Source: Oceanobacter antarcticus (GTDB lineage Bacteria > Pseudomonadota > Gammaproteobacteria > Pseudomonadales > Oceanobacteraceae). Taken from it: 64,000 bases of DNA. This document shows, piece after piece, positions 26,910-34,385 of the stretch (position 1 is the first letter of the stretch; each line of letters starts with the position of its first letter). The stretch covers positions 21,663 through 85,662 of the forward strand of contig NZ_JBBKTX010000022.1 in NCBI RefSeq assembly GCF_044962685.1, in the 5' to 3' direction. The position numbers were made by a program, and so were the translations under genes. Below the pieces are notes generated by a model. It did no database searches and was not told where the DNA came from. It saw only the letters and a list, made by a program, of their open reading frames with translations.

Positions 26910-28100
26910 ATGATTATCAAGCCGAGAGTTCGCGGTTTTATGTGTGTGACCACCCATCCAACGGGTTGTGAAGCAAACGTTAAAGAGCAAATTGACTTCA
27001 TCAAGGCACAAGGCAAGATCGATATGCCGAAACGTGTACTGGTGATTGGTGCTTCGACGGGTTACGGACTTGCCGCTCGTATCGCCGCAGCGTTTGGTGG
27101 CGGTGCAGATACTCTGGGTGTGTTTTTCGAAAAAGCAGGTACCGAGAAAAAACCCGGCACAGCAGGCTGGTATAACTCCGCTGCCTTTCACAAGTTTGCC
27201 GAAGCAGAAGGCTTGTACGCCAAAAGCATTAATGGCGACGCCTTCACCAATGCACTCAAGCAAAAAACCATAGATACCATCAAAGCAGATATGGGCCAGG
27301 TAGATCTGGTGATCTACAGCTTGGCAGCACCCCGTCGCCAGCACCCGGTAACGGATGTGGTGCACACATCGACCTTGAAGCCTATTGGTAAAGACGTCAC
27401 CTTGTTGGGTATCAATACCGATAAAGAAGTCATTCAGGAATTTACCCTGCCTGCTGCTTCCCAGGAAGATATCGACAATACCATCGCTGTCATGGGTGGT
27501 GAGGACTGGCAAATGTGGATTGATGCACTGGATGCAGGCGGTGTTCTTGCCGACGGTGCCAAGACCTCTGCTTTCACTTATCTTGGCGACAAGGTGACCT
27601 GGGATCTGTATTGGGGTGGCACTATTGGTCAGGCTAAACAGGATCTGGACAAGCGCGTTATCACTATCCGCGAAAAGCTGGCGACCAAGGGTGGTGATGC
27701 CCGTGTTGCCGTCTTAAAAGCAGTGGTTACCCAAGCCAGTTCGGCTATTCCAATCATGCCCTTGTACCTGTCCTTGTTGTTCAAAGTGATGAAAGAGCAG
27801 GGCACCCATGAAGGCTGCATCGAACAGTTGTACCGTCTCTACACCGAATGCCTGTATAGCGACAGCCCGCGATTGGATGACGAAGGCCGGGCCCGTGTTG
27901 ACGAGCTGGAGTTGACGCCAGAAGTACAACAAGCGGTTGAAGATGCGTGGGATAAAATCACTACTGAAACCATCGCAACCGATACCGACTTTGTTGGTTA
28001 CAAGGCTGAGTTTTTGCGTTTGTTCGGTTTTGGCCTTGCAGGTGTGGATTACGAGGCAGAGGTTAATCCGGTGGTCGACATCAAAGGCATGGTTGAGTAG
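26910..28100 (+). CDS. fabV: Trans-2-enoyl-ACP/CoA reductase FabV
   Basis: 396 residues, the usual FabV length. It begins MIIKPRVRGFMCVTTHPTGC. The NAD(H)-binding GASTGYGLAARIAAAFG and SLAAPRRQHP are conserved. The catalytic Tyr-X8-Lys is visible in DLYWGGTIGQAK. FabV is the triclosan-insensitive enoyl reductase that completes each fatty-acid elongation cycle. It has its own unit between the gyrB terminator and a palindromic parS region. No other enoyl reductase gene is in the window. Confidence 0.96.
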   Translation: MIIKPRVRGFMCVTTHPTGCEANVKEQIDFIKAQGKIDMPKRVLVIGASTGYGLAARIAAAFGGGADTLGVFFEKAGTEKKPGTAGWYNSAAFHKFAEAEGLYAKSINGDAFTNALKQKTIDTIKADMGQVDLVIYSLAAPRRQHPVTDVVHTSTLKPIGKDVTLLGINTDKEVIQEFTLPAASQEDIDNTIAVMGGEDWQMWIDALDAGGVLADGAKTSAFTYLGDKVTWDLYWGGTIGQAKQDLDKRVITIREKLATKGGDARVAVLKAVVTQASSAIPIMPLYLSLLFKVMKEQGTHEGCIEQLYRLYTECLYSDSPRLDDEGRARVDELELTPEVQQAVEDAWDKITTETIATDTDFVGYKAEFLRLFGFGLAGVDYEAEVNPVVDIKGMVE

Positions 28101-28139
28101 TCGCTCACGGCGTAAATGATCTGCTGGCTGATAGGGATA

Positions 28140-28179
28140 GGGCAAGAACGGTGTTTCACGTGAAACACTGTTCTTGCCC
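28140..28179. repeat. 40-bp near-perfect palindrome around parS
   Basis: Arms GGGCAAGAACGGTGTTTCAC and GTGAAACACTGTTCTTGCCC differ from perfect dyad symmetry at one pair. The central 16 bases are a consensus parS. It begins 39 bases after the fabV stop, so it might also end fabV transcription, although no U-tract follows directly. A second hairpin (GGGAAAAA with TTTTTCCC, 28185-28204) adjoins it. Confidence 0.85.
28152..28167. promoter_or_regulatory. Consensus parS site
   Basis: TGTTTCACGTGAAACA is an exact match to the widespread bacterial parS consensus. It is the strongest candidate ParB loading site in the window. Confidence 0.92.
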
Positions 28180-28341
28180 ACGCTGGGAAAAACCGATTTT
28201 TCCCGTAGGGGAGGGTCGTTTTTTATGGATCAAATAACACTGAACACTGCGGCAAATATTGGAATCTAATATCGTGTTGGTAATAGTGGTCAGGTTTATG
28301 TGCTATCACAGCCGCACGAATATAAGAACAAGAAGCAGCAG

Positions 28342-28357
28342 TGTTCCACATGAAACA
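28342..28357. promoter_or_regulatory. parS-like site between fabV and the MOSC gene
   Basis: TGTTCCACATGAAACA is a hybrid of the two consensus forms with a central G to A change. It is 190 bases from the perfect site. Apart from these sites and a hairpin, the 284-base gap holds nothing I recognise. Confidence 0.6.
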
Positions 28358-28384
28358 TTATCGACTTGTCTGACGGGCAAGTTG

Positions 28385-28897
28385 CTAGAACAACCCCGGC
28401 TGCTCCAGTAACGGCACTACCTTATCTCCGACTCGAATCTCACCGCTTTGAATAATCTTCGCACACAACCCCCCATGCCCAAGCATCGCTGCTGTTCCGC
28501 CAGGCCCCAATACTTCCTCCATGCGTCCACACGGGTGACATTGGGCTGTCGCTTCGAAGATGGCTGCACCAATCTGAAAACGCTGATGTCTAAGTGCCTG
28601 CAGATTTATACCGGACACCACCAGATTACGCCGTAATCGGGCAGGGTCGATGCTGTCGAAGCCGAGCAAACTGGCGATTAGCTGGATGTGTTCGGCGTTA
28701 ATCAGCGTTACCTGACGGGCGCTACCTGGGGTGCCCTCACAGCGTCTGTCACCTATTAGTCCCAATGTCGCTACTGCTCGAGTTTGCTCTACCACCTGTA
28801 CAGTTTCACGACGCGCCGGACGCAGGCCAATCCATTGTAGGTGACCAGGTTGCATACTGGGTAAATAACGCGAAAACAGGCTGTTTTGGCTACGCAT
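28385..28897 (-). CDS. MOSC domain-containing protein
   Basis: 170 residues. The MOSC fold is indicated by GLIGDRRCEGTPGSARQVTL, RLRRNLVVSGINL and the Cys-bearing CHPCGRMEEVLGPGG. MOSC domains carry a conserved cysteine and act in molybdenum-cofactor sulphur transfer or N-hydroxylated compound reduction (YiiM-like). The exact substrate cannot be read from sequence. It stands alone, convergent with fabV across the parS region. Confidence 0.85.
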   Translation of the reverse strand: MRSQNSLFSRYLPSMQPGHLQWIGLRPARRETVQVVEQTRAVATLGLIGDRRCEGTPGSARQVTLINAEHIQLIASLLGFDSIDPARLRRNLVVSGINLQALRHQRFQIGAAIFEATAQCHPCGRMEEVLGPGGTAAMLGHGGLCAKIIQSGEIRVGDKVVPLLEQPGLF

Positions 28898-29053
28898 CGT
28901 GAATGCTCATCGGGAATAGAACGCTGACTCTAGCCAGAGTCGGGTGCTGCTGCAATCTCATGCTCGACTCGGACTCTTGTGAATTTGTGAATGGGACTTC
29001 CCTGAGCTGAATTGTCTGGCGGTCGACGTTCCGATGTAAGGATTAAACGTTTG

Positions 29054-29087
29054 TCGGCGGCGGCTTATAATCGGCGGCGGCTTATAA
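29054..29087. repeat. 17-bp perfect tandem repeat
   Basis: TCGGCGGCGGCTTATAA occurs twice head to tail (29054-29070, 29071-29087) in the 284-base gap between the MOSC and acyltransferase genes. Each copy holds a TATAA, so it could duplicate a promoter element; otherwise the gap holds only the terminator after it. Confidence 0.85.
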
Positions 29088-29106
29088 AGAGGCAGAAGCG
29101 GATCAA

Positions 29107-29141
29107 ATAAAAACGGCTCCTGAACAAGGAGCCGTTTTTAT
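29107..29141 (-). terminator. Terminator downstream of the plsC-like gene
   Basis: A 14-bp stem (ATAAAAACGGCTCC with GGAGCCGTTTTTAT, 7-base loop) has T-runs on both strands, so it can act in both directions. It lies 41 bases beyond the stop of the acyltransferase gene at 29182. Confidence 0.85.
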
Positions 29142-29181
29142 TTGTCTGTCAGTGTGGCATGTCGGGCTGTGGCAGTCAGTC

Positions 29182-30003
29182 TCAGAAGCGCTTGCCGCTG
29201 GTCGCTGCCTCTACATATTCACCCTGGAACGGCAGCGCGGAAATACGATCCACTTGTTCGTTGATCCAGGTTTCAGTCAATTCGTTTAATACGGCGGTAC
29301 TTAACCCTTCCGTCTCGATGGCTTCACGAATAACCAGCCGGATGACGCCGGGAGATTTGACCCAATGGGTGTTAGGCCAGCGCTCAGAGGAGTTATGGGC
29401 GACAGTAATCACCGGTGCGGCTGTTTTCGTCGCCAGCATGGCACCACCCTTGGAAAATGCCTTGCGTTTGCCTGACGGGATGCGGCTGCCTTCCGGGAAT
29501 ACCAGCACATGAATACCCGCCTTCAGCCGTATTTCCCCTTGCTGGATTACCTGCTTGAGGGCATTGGTTTTTTTATTACGATCAATAAAAATCGGCTGGA
29601 TCAGCTGCAAACCCCAGCCAAAAAATGGCAAATAGGAAAGCTCCTTCTTGACCACCTGAACGTGTGGGTAAATCAGCGTCGGCAGCATAAAGGTTTCCCA
29701 GGTGCTCTGATGTTTGCTGATAATCACGTAACCACGGCCATCACTGGGGATGTTATCGCGCCCTTCCACTTCACAGCGAATGCCGACGATCCAGCGCAAG
29801 CCAAACATTACCAGCCGGCAATGAATACCCATGACCCAATAATTGCGTGCCTTGAGCGGTAAAAACAAACCGACCAGCAGGCTGGGTATAAACCAGATAA
29901 TAGTCACTACCGCCAGCCAGATATAAAACAGCACACTGCGCAGTTTATGGCTGAGGGGAGGGTTTGGAGTATCGGCAACGGCCGAAGGACTGGAGCTGTT
30001 CAT
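29182..30003 (-). CDS. 1-acyl-glycerol-3-phosphate acyltransferase family protein
   Basis: 273 residues with two N-terminal hydrophobic segments. The acyltransferase motif I is SKHQSTWETF (HX4E rather than the usual HX4D), and motif III is VFPEGSRIPSGKRKAF. Such enzymes acylate lysophosphatidic acid in the inner membrane. In Pseudomonas a homologue lies in this same place between gyrB and gmhB, so this is backbone, not accessory. Its substrate could also be another lysolipid. Confidence 0.88.
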   Translation of the reverse strand: MNSSSPSAVADTPNPPLSHKLRSVLFYIWLAVVTIIWFIPSLLVGLFLPLKARNYWVMGIHCRLVMFGLRWIVGIRCEVEGRDNIPSDGRGYVIISKHQSTWETFMLPTLIYPHVQVVKKELSYLPFFGWGLQLIQPIFIDRNKKTNALKQVIQQGEIRLKAGIHVLVFPEGSRIPSGKRKAFSKGGAMLATKTAAPVITVAHNSSERWPNTHWVKSPGVIRLVIREAIETEGLSTAVLNELTETWINEQVDRISALPFQGEYVEAATSGKRF

Positions 30004-30173
30004 AGTGCTGAAGAAGCCTTGTTGAAAATCAAACTGTCGGCGTGTTTATACCATTGCCATGCGGTTTTGATTGTTACGTCATTTCCTATGACTGTTTCCC
30101 TGTGGGCACCACAATCCATGAGGCAAATTACCTGATCCCTGCTCGACAAACCATGCCACCGAGACAGTATTTG

Positions 30174-30725
30174 TTAAATTTCCGGGCCGAGCAGTTGATT
30201 CACCCAGGCTTCCAGGTCATTAAAGACGGTAACGGCCTGCAACGATGAATCCGTCGCCAGCTTGCCTTCCGCTGCCCGGCCTTTGCCAGTACGTAGCAGA
30301 ATCGGAGTACATCCGGCGGCGATACCGGCTTCAAGATCCCGAATTGAATCTCCCACCATGATAGCCCCTCGGGCCGAGATCCCTAGCGCCTGTTCAATCT
30401 GGTGGATCAGGCCGGGCAGGGGTTTGCGGCAAAGACAGTGATCATCCGGGCCATGGGGACACCAGGCGATATGGGCTATTTTGCCACCTTCGGCCTCGAC
30501 CAGTGCGGTCATTTTGGCGTGCATCGCATCCAGGTCGTGCTGACTGAAATAGCCACGGGCCAAGCCCGATTGATTGGTGGCTACCGCGACCTGATAACCC
30601 GCCTGACACAGCCGGGCGACTGCCCTGGCACTACCGGGAATAGGAATCCATTCCGCCGCCGATTTGACATAGGCGTCGGAATCCTGGTTCAGGACACCAT
30701 CACGGTCGAGGATAATCAGTTTCAT
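30174..30725 (-). CDS. gmhB: D-glycero-beta-D-manno-heptose-1,7-bisphosphate 7-phosphatase
   Basis: 183 residues of the HAD superfamily. The nucleophile motif is ILDRDGVLN, followed by ATNQSGLARGYF and the zinc-binding CPHGPDDHCLCRKP that marks GmhB. GDSIRDLEAG is the acidic motif. It removes the 7-phosphate in ADP-heptose synthesis for lipopolysaccharide core. It follows the plsC-like gene as in Pseudomonas. There glyS comes next; here a pigment cluster intervenes. Confidence 0.94.
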   Translation of the reverse strand: MKLIILDRDGVLNQDSDAYVKSAAEWIPIPGSARAVARLCQAGYQVAVATNQSGLARGYFSQHDLDAMHAKMTALVEAEGGKIAHIAWCPHGPDDHCLCRKPLPGLIHQIEQALGISARGAIMVGDSIRDLEAGIAAGCTPILLRTGKGRAAEGKLATDSSLQAVTVFNDLEAWVNQLLGPEI

Positions 30726-30852
30726 GGTTTGGCTCCGGCTGGGATGGTACCAGTATACCCAAGGTTACCCTGGCGGAATAAAAGCAATTGCTTCCGGGTA
30801 TCCGGTTTCTTGCCCCTGGAACAGAACGACCGACAGCAGCAGCAGCGGCAGG

Positions 30853-31848
30853 TCAGGGTGTCTTTGATGGATTTTTGTCCCTGGATGGGCGGGGTTTTTC
30901 CCAGAAGTCGAAAAAGTTGAACCACTGAGTCGGAAAGCGCAGCGCCAACCCTTCGAGCCAGTGGGCATAATCCTGAGCGGCGTTAGCGAGTGCCTGCTGG
31001 CGGTGTTTGCGGTCGAGCAGCAGGCGCTTGGTATAAGGGGTAAAGTCAACAAGGAAGCGATTGTCGTCACCACGTAAACAGGCCATAAAATACACCGGAC
31101 ACTTCAGAATCGAGGCCAGAATAAACGGCCCCTCGGGCAAGTAGGCGGGAGCACCAAGAAAATCAGCCGTCAGGCTGCGCTCACGATGTTGCACCGACGT
31201 CCGGTCGGCGACAATCACAATAAACTCACCACGCTCGATTTTGTCCAGCATCATAACGGCTGTTTCCGGGCCGAACGACGTCACTTCGATCAGGTTCAGA
31301 CCGGCATCCGGAGCGACTTTTTGCAGCAGTTGATTGAATTTGACGGCATTGCGGGTATGCACCACCGCGTTGATTTTCAGGGTCGGAATCTGTTGGCCAA
31401 TCGCCCGGCAGATTTCCATATTACCGTGATGGGAAATCAGAATGATGCCCCCCTGGCCACTGCCGACGGCTTGCTGCATGGTCTGAAAATTACGGAAATC
31501 GACATCATTAACATGGATGTCCCCGGCCCAGGCCGAAATTTTGTCGAGGGCAGAAAAGCCAAACGCCAGAAACTGACGAAAGGGTCTGGGCTGCCATTCG
31601 GGCATACCCAATCGGAGCCGGTGTTGTGCGACTCTGTGCTGAAAATTCTGTGCCGCCTGCCGCTGTACCCTGGCGCTCAGGTAGAACCAGCCAATCACAA
31701 AAAATGCCACCACCGAAAACGCTGGTTGCCCTAGATAACGGTAAAACCACAACAGCAGTGTCATGCCCAAGGAGGAGCCTTTTTCGGTCACGTCAGACCA
31801 ATGCTGGCTCTTGTTCGATGGTGGGTCGCTGGGCGGCTGTTGCTTCAT
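30853..31848 (-). CDS. LpxL/HtrB-like acyltransferase of the aryl polyene cluster
   Basis: 331 residues. The lipid A acyltransferase-type motif ILISHHGNMEICRA and the membrane segment LLLWFYRYLGQPAFSVVAFF place it in the LpxL-like family. VADRTSVQHRERSL is a further conserved block. In aryl polyene clusters a similar domain is the C-terminal half of ApeJ, fused to a glycosyltransferase; here the two are separate and overlap by 4 bases. It probably attaches the polyene to a lipid or glycolipid carrier. Confidence 0.85.
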   Translation of the reverse strand: MKQQPPSDPPSNKSQHWSDVTEKGSSLGMTLLLWFYRYLGQPAFSVVAFFVIGWFYLSARVQRQAAQNFQHRVAQHRLRLGMPEWQPRPFRQFLAFGFSALDKISAWAGDIHVNDVDFRNFQTMQQAVGSGQGGIILISHHGNMEICRAIGQQIPTLKINAVVHTRNAVKFNQLLQKVAPDAGLNLIEVTSFGPETAVMMLDKIERGEFIVIVADRTSVQHRERSLTADFLGAPAYLPEGPFILASILKCPVYFMACLRGDDNRFLVDFTPYTKRLLLDRKHRQQALANAAQDYAHWLEGLALRFPTQWFNFFDFWEKPRPSRDKNPSKTP

Positions 31849-32603
31849 GGCCGTTTCTGCAGCGCCGCAGCGGGTCGCAGTTTCCGACCCAGCAGCATCG
31901 GCAGGCGCACCAGCATGCCAAAGAAGAGACGGGTGTGCATCCAGCTGATCATCAGATTGTCACGCCAGACCCGGAAGTTGGAGGTGCCTCCTTCCGGATA
32001 GATAACTCGGGTAGGTATAAACAGTACCGGCGTCCCTTGCCAGTAAAGACGCACCATCACCTCGGTATCGAAGTCCATGCGTCTGCCAATACGTACCTTG
32101 TTGCTGAGTGCTACAAACGCTGCCAGCGGGTAGACACGAAAGCCGCACATGGAGTCTGGAATGGTCAATGACAGGGTTTCGATCCATACCCATACATGGG
32201 TGGCGTAACGGCCGTAGAGGCGCGCCTTGGGCACTGAGCTGTCGTAAAGCGGTTGGCCGCTAACCAGCGCTTCGGGATGCGCTCGGGATCGTTCGATCAA
32301 CCGTGGAATATCGTCCAGGTTGTGCTGGCCATCAGCATCCACCTGCAGGGCATGGCTGTAACCTCGTTGGCTGGCGAGCTGGATAGCAGAGATCACCGCA
32401 GCGCCTTTACCGGCGTTAACCGTTTTAGTCAGTAGCTCAACATTATTAAAACCATCACAGACCTGACGGATACGGACACCGTGTTCGGCTGCTGAGCCAT
32501 CGTCAATCACCACTATGGGCAGGTGGTACGGCTGCAAGCCCGTCAGCGTTGCCTGCAATGTGGTGGAATGGTTGTAGCAGGGAATAATGAAGCAATAGCT
32601 CAC
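31845..32603 (-). CDS. Family 2 glycosyltransferase of the aryl polyene cluster
   Basis: 252 residues of GT-A fold. FIIPCYNHSTTLQATLTGL begins it, IVVIDDGSA and QVDADGQHNLDDIPRLI hold the metal- and nucleotide-binding Asp residues, and the C-terminal part has two hydrophobic stretches. It resembles polyprenyl-phosphate sugar transferases and the N-terminal half of ApeJ. It presumably adds a sugar to the lipid anchor of the polyene. It lies between an ACP and the LpxL-like gene. Confidence 0.87.
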   Translation of the reverse strand: MSYCFIIPCYNHSTTLQATLTGLQPYHLPIVVIDDGSAAEHGVRIRQVCDGFNNVELLTKTVNAGKGAAVISAIQLASQRGYSHALQVDADGQHNLDDIPRLIERSRAHPEALVSGQPLYDSSVPKARLYGRYATHVWVWIETLSLTIPDSMCGFRVYPLAAFVALSNKVRIGRRMDFDTEVMVRLYWQGTPVLFIPTRVIYPEGGTSNFRVWRDNLMISWMHTRLFFGMLVRLPMLLGRKLRPAAALQKRP

Positions 32604-32618
32604 GTGGCTGGCCTCGAA

Positions 32619-32903
32619 TCAGGCTTGGGTTCGGGATTCGACCAGTTTCACCAGCGCACTGACAGAGGCGAAGTGCTGACGGTTTTCTTCAGAGTCGTCG
32701 GTCAGGGCGATATTGAACTGTTTCTTGATCGCCACACCCAGCTCCAGTGCATCAATCGAATCCAGTCCGAGTCCGTCGCCAAACAGAGGGGCGTCGTTTT
32801 CGATGTCATCAGGACGGATGTCTTCCAGATTCAGGGTATCAATGATCAGTTGCTTGATCTGGAACTCTAAAGTATTCAACGACAGTATCCTTTGCTGGGG
32901 CAT
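32619..32903 (-). CDS. Acyl carrier protein (second of the cluster)
   Basis: 94 residues. The phosphopantetheine site is Ser49 in GLGLDSIDALELG. The N-terminus (about 1-20) is longer than in a standard ACP. Aryl polyene clusters usually have two adjacent ACPs (ApeE and ApeF types); here this one is 13 kb from the other, heading a three-gene operon with the glycosyltransferase and LpxL-like genes. It is divergent from the flavoprotein gene across 197 bases. Confidence 0.9.
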   Translation of the reverse strand: MPQQRILSLNTLEFQIKQLIIDTLNLEDIRPDDIENDAPLFGDGLGLDSIDALELGVAIKKQFNIALTDDSEENRQHFASVSALVKLVESRTQA

Positions 32904-33100
32904 TTTCGGGGGAAGGTAAAAAGGCGGCTATTATCCATTCTCGTCCGGTATTATGCCAGCGGGTCTGGGTTACCGCCGCCCTGACGGAGCATCAGCCCGA
33001 GATAGGCGTCATTCGTATTCTGTGGTATTAACGCCGGCTCTGCACGGACGCCATCGCGGCGTACCCAGAGTAATCAAAATCAACTATCAAAGGATGAAGC

Positions 33101-34339
33101 ATGACGGATCGGAAGCAGTCAGCAGACGTCGTTATTATTGGTGCCGGCCCTGCTGGTGCGGTGGCGGGAGCCCTGCTGAAACGCAAAGGATACCGGGTGG
33201 TTATTCTGGAAAAGCAGACGTTCCCACGCTTTTCGATTGGCGAAAGCCTGTTGCCACAGTGCATGGCATTCATCGAGCAGGCCGGTATGTTGGATGCAGT
33301 GCGAGCGGCTGGTTTTCAGTATAAAAACGGTGCCGCATTTCGTTACCAGGAGCAGTACAGTTTTTTCGATTTTCGTGAAAAGTTTACCCCAGGCTGGGGC
33401 ACCACGTTTCAGGTTCAGCGGGGTAATTTCGACAAGATCCTTGCCGATTCAGCGGCTGAGCAGGGAGTAAGTATTCACTATCAGCATGAAATCACAGCGG
33501 TCGATAACCGGGACGATGGGGTGACGGTGAGTGGCCTGGATGCCACCGGCAAGCCATTCAGCATAGCAGGTCGCTTCCTGCTCGATGCCAGCGGTTTTGG
33601 CCGGGTGTTACCGCGTTTGTTGGCGCTGGAGTCGCCCTCCGGGTTCCCACTGCGGCAGTCGTTATTTACCCATGTGGTCGACCACATCGGTGATGAGCAA
33701 CACGACCGCAATAAAATTCTGATCACCATTCACCCGCAACATCGGGATGTCTGGTATTGGCTGATTCCGTTTGGCAACGGTACTTGTTCATTGGGTGTCG
33801 TGGCAGAACCGTCGTTTTTTGAGCGTTATAGCGAACTGAAGCCGGAAGCCCGTTTACGTACTCTGGTGCAGCAAGATCCGGCGCTGAGCCAGCTGCTGGC
33901 CAAGGCTGAATTTAATCAGCCAGTGCGGGAAATTCATGGCTATGCCGCCAACGTCAGCAGCCTGTGCGGGCCGGGTTACGCCTTGTTGGGCAACGCCGGG
34001 GAATTTCTCGACCCGGTGTTTTCGTCTGGTGTGACGATTGCGCTGAAATCCGCCAGCCTGGCGGCGGAAGTGTTGGATCGTCACTTGTCGGGTGACGCGG
34101 TGGATTGGCAGCAAGACTACGCCAAACCGCTGAAGCAGGGGGTGGATGTGTTCCGGGTGTTTGTGGAATCCTGGTACGACGGCCGTTTTCAGGATGCCAT
34201 TTTTTACGCCGGTGCCAACGTTGATATTCGCAAGATGATCAGCTCGATTCTGGCCGGTTATGCCTGGGATCAGGCCAATCCGTTTGTCAGTCAGGCGGAA
34301 CGTCGCCTGAATGCCATCGTGGAGATTTGCCGGGGCTGA
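33101..34339 (+). CDS. FAD-dependent halogenase-like oxidoreductase
   Basis: 412 residues. The FAD-binding GxGxxG is at 14-19 (IIGAGPAGAVAG), followed by RFSIGESLLPQC. The flavin halogenase signature WxWxIP is present as WYWLIP (208-213). Lys75 lies in GFQYKNGAAF, resembling the segment that carries the catalytic lysine of phenol halogenases. It could halogenate or hydroxylate the aryl group, as in brominated xanthomonadins, or be a related monooxygenase or reductase. It is the only plus-strand gene inside the cluster core, behind AAGGATGAAGC. Confidence 0.82.
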   Translation: MTDRKQSADVVIIGAGPAGAVAGALLKRKGYRVVILEKQTFPRFSIGESLLPQCMAFIEQAGMLDAVRAAGFQYKNGAAFRYQEQYSFFDFREKFTPGWGTTFQVQRGNFDKILADSAAEQGVSIHYQHEITAVDNRDDGVTVSGLDATGKPFSIAGRFLLDASGFGRVLPRLLALESPSGFPLRQSLFTHVVDHIGDEQHDRNKILITIHPQHRDVWYWLIPFGNGTCSLGVVAEPSFFERYSELKPEARLRTLVQQDPALSQLLAKAEFNQPVREIHGYAANVSSLCGPGYALLGNAGEFLDPVFSSGVTIALKSASLAAEVLDRHLSGDAVDWQQDYAKPLKQGVDVFRVFVESWYDGRFQDAIFYAGANVDIRKMISSILAGYAWDQANPFVSQAERRLNAIVEICRG

Positions 34340-34385
34340 CACCAGCGAGCTGATGTTTGAATGCCCGCTGTTTGGCGTTTCAGAA

